Origin: Microbulbifer sp. TB1203
GTDB taxonomy: Bacteria; Pseudomonadota; Gammaproteobacteria; Pseudomonadales; Cellvibrionaceae
NCBI RefSeq assembly: GCF_030997045.1
Contig: NZ_CP116899.1
Location: forward strand, 2,305,501-2,369,500
Length of the DNA: 64,000 nt
Direction of reading: 5' to 3'
Positions 1 to 8,054 of this stretch are shown here, piece after piece. A program made the translations under genes and the position numbers. Position 1 is the first letter of the stretch; the number at the start of each line of letters is the position of its first letter. The notes under the pieces are model-generated. The model made no database searches and was not told where the DNA came from. It saw only the letters and a list, made by a program, of their open reading frames with translations.

Positions 1-117
1 CGTATGTGGCGCTACTACCTGCTATCCTGCGCCGGCGCCTTCCGCGCGCGGCATATCCAGTTGTGGCAGTGGATGTTCTCGGAAAGGCTGGAGGGCGGCG
101 TACAGAGGGTGTCTTGA
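1..117 (+). CDS. cfa: C-terminal end of cyclopropane-fatty-acyl-phospholipid synthase (partial)
   Basis: The window opens inside a reading frame that runs 38 codons to a TGA at 115-117. The residues RMWRYYLLSCAGAFRAR followed by a short tail are the typical end of cyclopropane fatty acid synthases, SAM-dependent enzymes that add a methylene bridge to unsaturated phospholipid acyl chains at the inner membrane. Only the tail is visible, so the catalytic residues cannot be checked. The GCGGAAT repeat array begins at the stop codon itself. A related SAM-dependent methyltransferase with the same tail cannot be excluded. Confidence 0.75.
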   Translation, partial: RMWRYYLLSCAGAFRARHIQLWQWMFSERLEGGVQRVS

Positions 118-166
118 ATGCGGAATGATTGAATGCGGAATGCGGAATGCGGAATGCGGAATGGCG
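116..166. repeat. GCGGAAT tandem array, left arm of an inverted pair
   Basis: About six copies of the heptamer GCGGAAT, with one interruption (ATTGA), start at the stop codon of the upstream gene. The reverse complement of the same array lies at 1906-1933, on the other side of the four-helix-bundle gene. The two arrays therefore form an inverted pair enclosing that gene, and the IS256 element lies between this arm and the gene. Confidence 0.85.
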
Positions 167-180
167 AAACTAACTCTCGC

Positions 181-1520
181 GAGATTGTAAATTAAATTGT
201 GTAACTGCTCATGCCTCCGTACTCTGCACCAGAGGATACTATGAGCAGAACAATGAAAAACCACGACCTGGAACAACAACTCAAAGCCCACGTCACTGAG
301 CTGGCCAAGGGCGTCAAGTCCGAGGCCGACCTGAACGACCTTACCCAGAAGCTGGTGAAGATGACAGTGGAGGCGGCGCTAGGCGCGGAGCTGGACGACC
401 ACCTGGGCTACGACAAGCATGATCCAGTAGGGCGTGGTTCCGGCAATAGCCGCAACGGCACCAGCTCCAAACGCCTGAAGGGCCAGCACGGCGAAGTCGA
501 GATCAATGCCCCCAGAGACCGCTCTGGCACCTTCGAGCCCCAGTTTGTGCGCAAAGGGCAAACCCGCCTGACGCAGATGGACAACCAGATTCTGGCGCTG
601 TACGCGAAAGGGATGAGCACCCGCGATATCGTGGATGCTTTCAAGGAGATGTACGATGCGGACGTCTCGGCAACACTCGTCTCCAAGGTCACCGAGCAGG
701 TCATGGAGACGGTCACCGAGTGGCAGAGCCGCCCCCTTGATGCCGTCTACCCGATTGTCTACCTGGACTGCATCGTTCTGAAAATCCGCCAGAACAAGCG
801 GGTCATCAACAAGGCCATGTACGTCGCCCTTGGCGTCAACATGGAGGGACAGAAGGAGCTGCTGGGTCTGTGGCTGGCGGAAACGGAAGGCGCCAAGTTC
901 TGGCTATCCGTACTCACCGAGCTGAAGAACCGCGGACTGCAAGACATCCTGATCGCCTGCGTGGATGGCCTGAAAGGCTTCCCGGAAGCCATCGCGGCGG
1001 AATACCCGGAGACCAAGGTTCAACTGTGCATTGTGCACATGATCCGTAACTCGCTGAAATACGTTTCCTGGAAGGACTACAAGGCCGTAACGGCTGACCT
1101 GAAGGAGGTCTACACCTCAGTTACCGAAACGGCAGCACACGCGGAGCTGGAGCGCTTTGCGGAGAAGTGGGACGACAAGTACCCGCAGATCAGCAAGTCC
1201 TGGGCAACCCACTGGCCAAACCTGATCACTCTGTTTGAGTATCCGCCAGAGATCCGGAAAGTGATCTACACCACCAACGCCATTGAGTCCCTAAACAGCG
1301 TTATCCGCAAGGCGACGAAACAGCGGAAGGTGTTCCCAACGGACGACTCGGCGATGAAGGTAGTCTTCTTGGCCATGCAGTCCGCAGCGAAAAAGTGGAC
1401 GATGCCCATCCGCAACTGGAAGCCAGCACTGAACCGTTTTATGATTGAATTTGGTGATCGCTTGACCGATTACCAGTAACCAACTGGTACGGGCGGTTAC
1501 ACAGAATTATTTACAGCCTC
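181..1520. mobile_element. Complete IS256-family insertion sequence with 8-bp target duplication
   Basis: The element is 1340 bp. Its ends begin GAGATTGTAAATT on the left and, on the complementary strand, GAGGCTGTAAAT on the right, and both continue into a shared TGTGTAAC(T/C)GC, giving imperfect inverted repeats of about 28 bp. ACTCTCGC occurs directly outside both ends (173-180 and 1521-1528), a perfect 8-bp target site duplication as expected for IS256. One transposase gene fills the interior. The intact ends, the intact reading frame and the perfect duplication indicate a recent insertion. It landed at the stop codon of the neighbouring four-helix-bundle gene. Confidence 0.93.
241..1479 (+). 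CDS. IS256-family transposase
   Basis: This 412-residue protein is a DDE transposase of the IS256 / mutator type, which moves the element by a copy-out mechanism through a circular intermediate. The catalytic triad is visible: D176 in YLDCIVLKI, D242 in CVDGLKGFP and E349 in TTNAIESLN, with the family-typical C and H residues between the second and third acidic residues (CIVHMIRN). The length is normal for the family. The start at 241 is preceded by AGAGGA four bases upstream. An in-frame ATG 30 bases upstream has no comparable ribosome binding site. The gene occupies nearly the whole element and appears intact. Confidence 0.95.
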   Translation: MSRTMKNHDLEQQLKAHVTELAKGVKSEADLNDLTQKLVKMTVEAALGAELDDHLGYDKHDPVGRGSGNSRNGTSSKRLKGQHGEVEINAPRDRSGTFEPQFVRKGQTRLTQMDNQILALYAKGMSTRDIVDAFKEMYDADVSATLVSKVTEQVMETVTEWQSRPLDAVYPIVYLDCIVLKIRQNKRVINKAMYVALGVNMEGQKELLGLWLAETEGAKFWLSVLTELKNRGLQDILIACVDGLKGFPEAIAAEYPETKVQLCIVHMIRNSLKYVSWKDYKAVTADLKEVYTSVTETAAHAELERFAEKWDDKYPQISKSWATHWPNLITLFEYPPEIRKVIYTTNAIESLNSVIRKATKQRKVFPTDDSAMKVVFLAMQSAAKKWTMPIRNWKPALNRFMIEFGDRLTDYQ

Positions 1521-1898
1521 ACTCTCGCTCTTCGTTGTCGCCTTTTTCCGGTGCTTGATGGTTTTTGAGCTGGTTACCAGTATGGCGATCAGCTCATTAG
1601 CCTCCTCCATGAGATCGTCCAGCCGCTCTCTCTTCACCAAATTGGAACCTATCAGGAGTTCGAGCCAATAGAGGGTTTCCTCCAGCTCCTGTTGTGCCAC
1701 TTCGATCTTGCTGATCATCTCCGCATCGGAGCGGCTTCGTTTACCCTCTCTGATATGTGCCCCGACCGAAGTGCCCGAACGTAACATTTGCTTTCCGATG
1801 ACCTGTGCCTCGGTGGATTTCGGCAAACTGGAGTAAAGCCGAATAATCCGCAACGCAAAGCGCTTGGTTCTCTCGACAATACTCCAGTTGGCACTCAT
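1497..1898 (-). CDS. Four-helix-bundle protein (S23/IVP-like), 3' end altered by IS256
   Basis: A small protein (133 residues in its present form) of the four-helix-bundle family first seen in 23S rRNA intervening sequences and related to the Avd accessory proteins of diversity-generating retroelements. Family signs are the SLPKSTEAQVIGKQMLRSGTSVGAHIREG segment (split here as SLPKSTEAQVIGKQ and RSGTSVGAHIREG) followed by an amphipathic ELEETLYWLELL helix. I place the start at MSANW (1898). A longer frame to 1928 merely translates the GCGGAAT repeat (MRNAECGI). If the IS256 and one copy of its target duplication are removed, the frame reads TKSES and then TAG. The IS has replaced that stop and added EAVNNSV, so the fold is probably intact. 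Molecular function is unknown; the charge and fold of the family suggest nucleic-acid binding. Confidence 0.85.
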   Translation of the reverse strand: MSANWSIVERTKRFALRIIRLYSSLPKSTEAQVIGKQMLRSGTSVGAHIREGKRSRSDAEMISKIEVAQQELEETLYWLELLIGSNLVKRERLDDLMEEANELIAILVTSSKTIKHRKKATTKSESEAVNNSV

Positions 1899-1905
1899 CC
1901 TAGTT

Positions 1906-1933
1906 ATTCCGCATTCCGCATTCCGCATTCCGG
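1906..1933. repeat. ATTCCGC tandem array, right arm of the inverted pair
   Basis: Four copies of ATTCCGC, the reverse complement of the array at 116-166. It lies between the start of the four-helix-bundle gene and the stop codon of the SDR gene at 1935. Together the two arrays bracket the small gene on both sides, which would make the unit a candidate mobile cassette. Confidence 0.85.
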
Positions 1934-1934
1934 A

Positions 1935-2696
1935 CTAAATCCGCGCGCCGCCGTCGATATCCAGTACGCGGCCGCTGACGAAATCGTTTTCGAGGATAAA
2001 CGCCACCGTGGAGGCGATTTCGTCCTGTTCACCCAGCCGGCGCAGGGGCACCTGCTTAACCAGGGACTCGAGGATCTCGGGGCGCATCTGCGCCACCATA
2101 TCGGTATTGATAAAGCCCGGTGCGATAGCGGCAACGCGCACGCCGTAGCGGGCCAGTTCCCGCGCCCAGGTGACGGTCATGGCGGCCACCCCGGCCTTGC
2201 TCGCGGAGTAGTTGGTCTGGCCCATATTGCCGGCGCGGGACAGGCTGGAAATGTTCACGATCACTCCGCCCCGCCTGCTCTCTGCCATGATGCCCGCCGC
2301 CGCACGGCCGCACAGGAAAACGCCGGTGAGGTTGACATCGATCACCGATTGCCACTGGGCCAGGGACATGCGGTCGGCCAGTTTGCCGTCCTTCACCTTG
2401 ATCAGCATGCCGTCACGCATGATGCCGGCGTTGTTGACCAGCACATCGAGCCCACCGAAATCCGCGGCGATCTGCGCCAGGCCGCTGTCCACCTCCTCTT
2501 CCGAGGACACATCGATGCGGTAGCTGCGCGCCTCGGCCCCCAGCTTTTCACAGGCGGCGACACTCTCCGCCAGGCCCGGCCCGTTCACGTCGATCAGCGC
2601 CAGGCGGGCGCCGCGGGCTGCCAGGTACTCCGCCATGGCCCGGCCCAGGCCCTGTCCGGCGCCGGTGATGACCACAATGCTTTCGGCAACTTGCAT
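1935..2696 (-). CDS. Short-chain dehydrogenase/reductase, FabG-like
   Basis: A 253-residue classical SDR that uses NAD(P)H to reduce or oxidise a carbonyl/alcohol substrate in the cytoplasm. The nucleotide-binding TGAGQGLG motif is at residues 11-18, NNAG at 88-91, the catalytic Ser near 150 (NISSLSRAG), Tyr163 and Lys167 (YSASK). The C-terminal region IAPGFINTDM is typical of 3-oxoacyl-ACP reductases, but a variable 98-112 insert (IKVKDGKLADRMSLA) suggests a different acyl or alcohol substrate. GAGG precedes the ATG. It is alone: the DUF481 gene lies upstream on the same strand, separated by a strong hairpin. The substrate is unknown. Confidence 0.9.
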   Translation of the reverse strand: MQVAESIVVITGAGQGLGRAMAEYLAARGARLALIDVNGPGLAESVAACEKLGAEARSYRIDVSSEEEVDSGLAQIAADFGGLDVLVNNAGIMRDGMLIKVKDGKLADRMSLAQWQSVIDVNLTGVFLCGRAAAGIMAESRRGGVIVNISSLSRAGNMGQTNYSASKAGVAAMTVTWARELARYGVRVAAIAPGFINTDMVAQMRPEILESLVKQVPLRRLGEQDEIASTVAFILENDFVSGRVLDIDGGARI

Positions 2697-2725
2697 TTGA
2701 TTCCTCGTCGTAATCGTTATTAGTT

Positions 2726-2748
2726 CCCTCTCCCCTCCGGGGAGAGGG
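2726..2748. repeat. CCCTCTCCCC hairpin (repeat family C, copy 1), possible terminator
   Basis: A perfect 10-bp stem, CCCTCTCCCC (2726-2735) and GGGGAGAGGG (2739-2748), closed by a 3-base loop. A third GGGAGAGGG copy follows at once. The same design recurs at 48243-48268. It lies just past the end of the DUF481 gene and upstream of the SDR gene on the same strand, so it could act as a terminator or RNA-stabilising structure, but no U-run follows. Confidence 0.7.
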
Positions 2749-2774
2749 TCAGGGAGAGGGGAAACCGAAGACTG

Positions 2775-3806
2775 CTACCACTGGTAGCCGACGCCCACGG
2801 TCAGCTTGGTGTCTTCTTTCTCGCTCTCCAGGGAGGGGGTGTTGTCGTAGAGCCAGTGGTAGGCGACCTCCATCAGTACCCCCTTCACCAGCGGCGTGCG
2901 CATTCCCAGCTTGGCGTTGCTCTGGTAGTCGTCGCCGCTGTCGATGGACTGCAGCATCTCCTGGTTGAAGTAGATCTCCGGCCCCACGGAGAACTTGTAG
3001 CGGTAATCCACCGCCGCCCGGGCCGCAGCGTAGCGGTCGTCCTGGTTCTCGCTCAGCTCGCTGTCTATAAAATCCTCTTTCAGGCTGCTGATACCACCTT
3101 GCACCGAAAAGGCGGTCTTGTCGGTATCGTAGAACAGGTAACCCATGCCGAGACCCACGGTGGTGCCCAGGTCCAGGTTGCGCGCTTCCTCGTGCTCCAG
3201 CGCGCTGTTGGCCGCGGCGAACCACTTCTCCGCGAAGATCCAGCGCAAGTTGTAGCTGAGCTGGTACTTTTCCAGGGAACCCACTTCGATATTGTTCTGG
3301 TTCTGGTAAAGCACATTCAACAGGTGGTGGAAATCGCTATGGCGGATATCCAGATTCGCATTGACATCCAGGTCTTTGCGCTCGCGGTTACCGTGTTCGA
3401 AGACCCCGCCCGCACTGACATTGCCATGGAGAATCGTGGGGTTACCGACAAACTTGACATAGGGTTCGGCGCGTTCGATTGCGGGAAAATCCATCACCCA
3501 GCCAGAGCCCTCGTCGCAGTAGAGTTCCCACTGTTCGCGCCGGTGACCCGCCAGGGTACAGGGCTCATCACGACCGGCAATCTTCAAGTCCAGATCCGTA
3601 TCCAGCGACAGGATTTTGGCCTTGTCGATGCGAACCTCACCGAAGTTCTCCGAATTCCACACCACATGCTCCCGCTCCACCAGCACCAGTTCCCCGTGCA
3701 CCCGGTCGCCGTTGCTCAGGGTGAGGACACCGGCCGCAGCATTGAGGGAGACAAGGGAAAGAAAAAACAGGAAGATAGAGGTTAATTTATGAACAGCTTG
3801 AACCAC
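2775..3806 (-). CDS. DUF481 (YdiY-like) outer-membrane protein
   Basis: A roughly 343-residue exported protein. Residues after the start form a signal peptide (HKLTSIFLFFLSLVSLNAAA), followed by a soluble N-terminal segment VLTLSNGDRVHGELVLVERE resembling a small beta-domain, and then a C-terminal DUF481 beta-barrel with alternating aromatic strands ending in VGVGYQW with a terminal aromatic residue, as expected for BAM-inserted barrels. The family is called salt-stress-induced outer membrane protein in some genomes; the role is not known. I choose the GTG at 3806 because AGGA lies nine bases upstream and because the longer open frame to 3893 would overlap the divergent ATL gene. The start is therefore inferred. 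Confidence 0.82.
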   Translation of the reverse strand: MVQAVHKLTSIFLFFLSLVSLNAAAGVLTLSNGDRVHGELVLVEREHVVWNSENFGEVRIDKAKILSLDTDLDLKIAGRDEPCTLAGHRREQWELYCDEGSGWVMDFPAIERAEPYVKFVGNPTILHGNVSAGGVFEHGNRERKDLDVNANLDIRHSDFHHLLNVLYQNQNNIEVGSLEKYQLSYNLRWIFAEKWFAAANSALEHEEARNLDLGTTVGLGMGYLFYDTDKTAFSVQGGISSLKEDFIDSELSENQDDRYAAARAAVDYRYKFSVGPEIYFNQEMLQSIDSGDDYQSNAKLGMRTPLVKGVLMEVAYHWLYDNTPSLESEKEDTKLTVGVGYQW

Positions 3807-3841
3807 GAAAGAAAATCCTGGAATTACTGGAGTTATCGAAA

Positions 3842-4177
3842 GTGAATTTTTCTGCGGGAGATAACGCACGAAATGAGGGCAATGATGCCACAACTCGAAT
3901 CTGCCGTGTACTGGCGGAGATACCTCGGGGGTATGTAATCACTTACGGCGACCTCGCCGAGATGGCCGGCTACCCCCGCGCGGCGAGGCTCGCCGGCCAG
4001 ACGTTGCGCAAGCTGCCCCGCGGCACCAAACTTCCCTGGCACCGGGTAATCAACGCCCAGGGGCGGATCTCCCTGCCGGAGCCGGCGTCGCAGCGGCAGA
4101 TCGAACGATTGCAGAAGGAGGGGATTACGCTGCTGAACGGCAGGGTGGATTTGAAGAAGTACCGATGGAATCCCTAA
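3842..4177 (+). CDS. Alkyltransferase-like (ATL) DNA repair protein
   Basis: A 111-residue protein homologous to the C-terminal domain of O6-alkylguanine-DNA alkyltransferase. The active-site motif PCHRV is PWHRV here (residues 65-69), so the alkyl-acceptor Cys is Trp66. Proteins with this change bind O6-alkylguanine without repairing it and hand the lesion to nucleotide excision repair. The helix-turn-helix segment ITYGDLAEMAG and the arginine finger region are kept. Start is GTG with GGAG upstream. It diverges from the DUF481 gene and ends convergently with ampG, overlapping it by four bases. Confidence 0.93.
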   Translation: MNFSAGDNARNEGNDATTRICRVLAEIPRGYVITYGDLAEMAGYPRAARLAGQTLRKLPRGTKLPWHRVINAQGRISLPEPASQRQIERLQKEGITLLNGRVDLKKYRWNP

Positions 4178-5490
4178 TCCGGGTTTCGCTCTATCGGCTT
4201 GGCCATAACGGTGACCGATTCGGGCTTGCTGTTCCCCTTCCAGGGCGCCACCACCATCAGCAGCAGCATCCCGGGCACGGCCAGTGCTGTGCAAATCAGG
4301 TAGAACTCGGTCCAACCCACTCTCTCCACGATAAATCCCGTAGTGGCATTGGCGAAGGTACGCGGCAGCGCGGTGAGTGCGGTGAACAGGGCCAACTGCG
4401 TCGCTGTGTGGTGTTTGCTGGTCGTTCGCGCAATGAACGCCACAAATGCCGCGGTACCCAGCCCTACACCGAGGTATTCAAAACTGATCACCAGTGCCAG
4501 CAACCACAGGTTGGGTTCAAAGCCCGGCGTTCCCACCCTTCCCACATTCGCCTCGGAGAGCAGGATAAAGCCCAGGATTGACGCCATTTGCACAACCCCA
4601 AATAGCCATAGACTCTTATTGATACCGATACGCACCATCAGAAGGCCGCCCAGAATACCGCCGATGACCATTGGCCAAAGGCCGGCGTTTTTGGCAACCA
4701 GGCCGATTTCGGTTTTGCTGTAACCCATATCCAGATAAAAGGGGGTAGCGAGTGCAGTGGCCATGTTGTCCCCCAACTTGTAGAGGAACATGAAGGTGAG
4801 CACCAACAATGCCTGCCTGACGCCGTTGCGTTTGAAAAACTCTATAAACGGCAGGGTCACCGCTTCCGCCAAAGTCTTTGGCCTCGCCGCCGGATGAGTG
4901 GGTTCACTCACCATCAGGGTCATCACCAGGCCCACGCCCATGAAGGCGGCAGTGATTAAAAACACCTGATCCCAGGGGAGAATATCGGCGAGCACCAGAC
5001 TCAGCGCCCCGGGTATAAGCCCGGCGATCCGGTAAGCGTTGACGTGGAAGGAGTTACCCAGGCCCAGTTCGCGATCCGGAAGGATTTCCCTGCGAAAAGC
5101 GTCCAGCACTATATCCTGGCTGGCACTAAAGAACGCCACACCGCCACATAATACGGCCACGGTCCAGATGGAAACCTTGGGGTCCAGCAGGCCCAGCACA
5201 CCGATGGTAAGCAGCAGCAGCAGCTGTGTGACCAGCAGCCAACCGCGGCGCCGGCCCAAAAAGGGCATCTGATAGCGCTCCATCAGGGGAGACCACAGAA
5301 ATTTCCATGTATAGGGGAAGCCCACCAGAGAAAAGAGGCCGATAGCTGCCAAACTGACATCTTCGGAGCGCAGCCAGGCGGGAACGAGCTGTATCAGTAC
5401 GTAGAGCGGCAACCCCGAACTGAATCCGGTAGCGATGCAGATCAGCATACGCCGGTTGAATATGGCTTCCCTTAGTGTATTTCCGCTCAT
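4174..5490 (-). CDS. ampG: Muropeptide permease AmpG (MFS)
   Basis: A 438-residue inner-membrane major facilitator protein that imports GlcNAc-anhydromuropeptides for peptidoglycan recycling by proton symport. The N-terminus (FSSGLPLYVLIQLVPAWLR) and the following LFSLVGFPYTWKFLWSPLMER are characteristic of AmpG, as is SASQDIVLDAFRREILP. About twelve or more hydrophobic segments are present. The start has AGGGA upstream. The downstream partners of the pathway, ampD and ampE, lie about 6 kb away in this window. The 3' end overlaps the ATL gene by four bases in convergent orientation. Confidence 0.93.
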   Translation of the reverse strand: MSGNTLREAIFNRRMLICIATGFSSGLPLYVLIQLVPAWLRSEDVSLAAIGLFSLVGFPYTWKFLWSPLMERYQMPFLGRRRGWLLVTQLLLLLTIGVLGLLDPKVSIWTVAVLCGGVAFFSASQDIVLDAFRREILPDRELGLGNSFHVNAYRIAGLIPGALSLVLADILPWDQVFLITAAFMGVGLVMTLMVSEPTHPAARPKTLAEAVTLPFIEFFKRNGVRQALLVLTFMFLYKLGDNMATALATPFYLDMGYSKTEIGLVAKNAGLWPMVIGGILGGLLMVRIGINKSLWLFGVVQMASILGFILLSEANVGRVGTPGFEPNLWLLALVISFEYLGVGLGTAAFVAFIARTTSKHHTATQLALFTALTALPRTFANATTGFIVERVGWTEFYLICTALAVPGMLLLMVVAPWKGNSKPESVTVMAKPIERNPD

Positions 5491-5568
5491 GCGATCCCTG
5501 AAGGGTGCCTCCGAGTATTATTCGTTGAGGGGTGCCCCTCGTGACATTTAGAGCACTTCAGCGGCCCA

Positions 5569-6150
5569 CTACCGACCGTAGACCACTTCCAGCTGCGCCT
5601 CCGCCAATTTGTTGGCGTTGACGTAAAAGCCCACCTTCGCCGGCGTGTCCATCTCGTCCAGCGGCAGTTGCTCGACTTTGAGCGCGAATACCTTGAACTG
5701 GTAGTGGTGGTCACCGTGTCCCTCGGGAGGACAGGCGCCCCCGTAACCGAGGCTGCCGAAGTCGTTGCGGCCCTGGATCGCCTCGGGGATCAAACCGGTT
5801 TTCGGATCCCCGGCGCCCTCCGCCAGTTCGGTCACATCGGCGGGAATATTGAACATCACCCAGTGCCACCAGCCACTGCCGGTGGGCGCATCCGGATCGT
5901 GGACCATCAGGGCGAAGCTCTTGGTGCCCTCGGGGGCACCGCTCCAGCTCAGTTGGGGGGAAACATTCTCCCCGCCACAGCCGTTGTAGACATGCAAATC
6001 CGGCATGCGCTTACCCGGCGCCAGGGTTTTCGAAGTGAGCACTAGCCCCGCGGCGGAAGATGCTGTTGAAGACATAGCGGCAAGTACCGAAAGAACTGTG
6101 GCAGCCACCAGTTTAGCAGCCCCCAAACAGCGCAGTTTGCGTGAGTTCAT
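5569..6150 (-). CDS. Exported YbhB/YbcL-type PEBP family protein
   Basis: A 193-residue protein of the phosphatidylethanolamine-binding / Raf kinase inhibitor-like family. An N-terminal signal sequence (LVAATVLSVLAAMSSTASSAAG) precedes the domain, so it should be periplasmic. Conserved elements are ENVSPQLSWSGAPEGTKSFALMVHDPDAP and WHWVMFNIP. The bacterial members have no settled function. Its ATG overlaps the stop of the upstream PLP-enzyme gene by four bases (ATGA), so the two are very likely translationally coupled. Confidence 0.92.
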   Translation of the reverse strand: MNSRKLRCLGAAKLVAATVLSVLAAMSSTASSAAGLVLTSKTLAPGKRMPDLHVYNGCGGENVSPQLSWSGAPEGTKSFALMVHDPDAPTGSGWWHWVMFNIPADVTELAEGAGDPKTGLIPEAIQGRNDFGSLGYGGACPPEGHGDHHYQFKVFALKVEQLPLDEMDTPAKVGFYVNANKLAEAQLEVVYGR

Positions 6151-7148
6151 GGCGATTCACCCTCCTCGCTCGATTCGGAAAAGAGTTCGGCGACTCTGTC
6201 GAAATCCATATTGCCACCGGTCAGCACCAGGGCAACATTCTTGTTGCGAAAGCGCGCGCCGTGCTCCAGCACCGCGGCCAGTGGCACCGCCGCGGAGGGC
6301 TCCACCAGCTGTTTGGTGCGGGTCCACAGCAGTCGCATGGCGTTCACTATACTCCGCTCGGAAACGGTGACGACATCCCGCACCGTGCGCCTCGCTATCG
6401 CGTAGTTGCGGCGCCCGAGGGTGGTCCGCAGGCCGTCGGCTATCGTGCGTGGTTCCTGGGTGGTGATATGTACACCGCCGCGCAGGGAGCGCTGGGCGTC
6501 GTCGGCACCGGCGGGCTCGGCGCCGATCACCAGCACATCCGGCGCCAGCGCGGCGATCGCCAGCCCCACCCCGGCGAGCAGCCCCCCGCCGCCCACCGGG
6601 GCCAAGACGATGTCCGGGGTAAAACCCTGCTCGCGGCACTGCTGCATGATTTCCAGTGCCACTGTGCCCTGGCCGGCGATGATTCGCCGATCGTCGAAGG
6701 GCGGCACCACATGGGCTCCGGTCTCGGCTACCACCTTCTTCAGGGCCGCTTCGCGGTCGTCCTGGGTGGGACCGCAGGTGACTATCTCCGCGCCGTAGCC
6801 GGCCACCGCAGCGCGCTTGGCCGCCGGCGCGGTCTCCGGCATAACCACGGTGCAGGCCAGGCCGCGCTCCGCCGCCGCCCAGGCCAGGGCGGCGCCGTGG
6901 TTGCCGGAGGAGTGGGTGGTGACCCGGCGGGTGTCCGGCGGCAACTGGGCCAGCGCATTACTGGCACCGCGGGCCTTGAAGGCGCCGACTTTCTGCAGAT
7001 GCTCGCACTTGAACCAGAGGTTGGCGCCGGTGATGCCATTGATCTGACCACTGCTGATCAAGGGAGTGCGGTGTACACGGCCGGCGATATTCTGTGCGGC
7101 GGTGAAGACTTCTGCGCTGGTGGGCAGGTCATTGCGATCGGTTGGCAT
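6147..7148 (-). CDS. PLP-dependent threonine dehydratase / serine racemase-type enzyme
   Basis: A 333-residue fold-type II PLP enzyme of the threonine ammonia-lyase and serine racemase group, without a C-terminal ACT domain, so probably a catabolic deaminase or a racemase/dehydratase. The Schiff-base lysine is in VGAFKARGA (K58), the cofactor asparagine loop is SSGNHG (80-85), and the phosphate-binding glycine loop is GGGGLLAG. I chose MPTDRND at 7148 since typical members begin about 50 residues before the lysine; the open frame reaches 7280 but that extension (MTGLGCWVTML) is not conserved-looking. It is coupled to the PEBP gene downstream. The substrate cannot be read from sequence alone. 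Confidence 0.88.
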   Translation of the reverse strand: MPTDRNDLPTSAEVFTAAQNIAGRVHRTPLISSGQINGITGANLWFKCEHLQKVGAFKARGASNALAQLPPDTRRVTTHSSGNHGAALAWAAAERGLACTVVMPETAPAAKRAAVAGYGAEIVTCGPTQDDREAALKKVVAETGAHVVPPFDDRRIIAGQGTVALEIMQQCREQGFTPDIVLAPVGGGGLLAGVGLAIAALAPDVLVIGAEPAGADDAQRSLRGGVHITTQEPRTIADGLRTTLGRRNYAIARRTVRDVVTVSERSIVNAMRLLWTRTKQLVEPSAAVPLAAVLEHGARFRNKNVALVLTGGNMDFDRVAELFSESSEEGESP

Positions 7149-7303
7149 GTTATCGACAAATCCGTCGTGGTAGTGGTCCGCTATTGGCCGGAGTTGGCAG
7201 AACAGCGGGCTCCAGGTCAAAACGCCACCACAGCCCGGTCCGCCAAAAAGCATGGTGACCCAGCAGCCGAGACCAGTCAAAGATAAAATTCACGGAGCCG
7301 GGT

Positions 7304-7969
7304 TCACGCGTGTTCAAGCCGCATGGCGCTACCCGTTCTCACCGCCGGGTCAAACTCCGTTTCATTGACCCCCAGAATTCCCAGGATCTGTTTCTGCGCG
7401 GCCTGCAGAATCAGGTGCTGCTCCCGCTCCTGGGAAATACTTCTGGCCACGGCCACCGCCCCGACCATAGCCGCGATAATTCCCCGGGCCTTTTCCGCAA
7501 CGGTTTCCCGATCCGCTGCATAGGGCAGTTTCTTCAAGCGCCCGAGAGCGGTGATGCGCGTCTCCAGCATTTTTTTCATGCGCTCGTAGGCCTCTTCATA
7601 CAATTTTTTGATGGGGGGGCGATCACTGCCGATTTCATTGAACAGAAGGGCTTCCGGGCCCGGGGCGCCCCGGTCCCTGAGCGCGCGCAGGTTCAGGTAG
7701 TCGGTGACCAGCGCGGTGAGGTGTTTTATCGAAAAGGGAGCCTTGGCCAGCCGCGCGACCCGGCTGCGCTTGAAACTCTCCAGAAAAGAGGCATTGAACA
7801 GCGCCTCCTTGGATTCGAAGTGGGTGTAGAAGGCCCCGTGGGTCATGCGCGCCACTTCCATGATCTGGCCGATGGAGACCTTATCGAAACCGTGGCGGCA
7901 AAACAGCTCGGTGGCCGAGCGCAGGATACGGTCTTTCGTTTGCGATTTATGGGTTTTGGAATAAGGCAC
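7304..7969 (-). CDS. TetR-family transcriptional regulator
   Basis: A 221-residue repressor with the N-terminal TetR helix-turn-helix (residues 11-57: KDRILRSATELFCRHGFDK, then IGQIMEVARMTHGAFYTHF) and a ligand-binding C-terminal domain. GTG start with GGGGAGA upstream. It is transcribed divergently from the FabF-type gene across an 85-bp AT-rich spacer, the usual arrangement for a regulator acting on its neighbour; autoregulation plus control of the ketosynthase is my inference. I found no clean palindrome in the spacer. Confidence 0.92.
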   Translation of the reverse strand: MPYSKTHKSQTKDRILRSATELFCRHGFDKVSIGQIMEVARMTHGAFYTHFESKEALFNASFLESFKRSRVARLAKAPFSIKHLTALVTDYLNLRALRDRGAPGPEALLFNEIGSDRPPIKKLYEEAYERMKKMLETRITALGRLKKLPYAADRETVAEKARGIIAAMVGAVAVARSISQEREQHLILQAAQKQILGILGVNETEFDPAVRTGSAMRLEHA

Positions 7970-8054
7970 GGTCTCCCCTCCCCCGAAATATTATCTTGAT
8001 CATATATTAGCTGTGGGTAATTTGCTTCCGAGGTATGAATCACTGGGAGGCTGT

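Noticed and set aside
211..240. Upstream extension of the IS256 transposase frame starting MPPYSAPEDT
   Set aside because: No ribosome binding site, and the ATG at 241 has AGAGGA upstream and gives the typical family length.
1788..2723. Plus-strand frame of 311 codons opposite the SDR gene
   Set aside because: It is the complement of a real gene with all SDR motifs; its translation has low-complexity His/Gly/Arg composition typical of a GC-rich shadow.
7970..8054. Palindromic operator between the TetR gene and fabF
   Set aside because: The AT-rich spacer has only weak dyad symmetry around TTGATCATAT; not strong enough to call.
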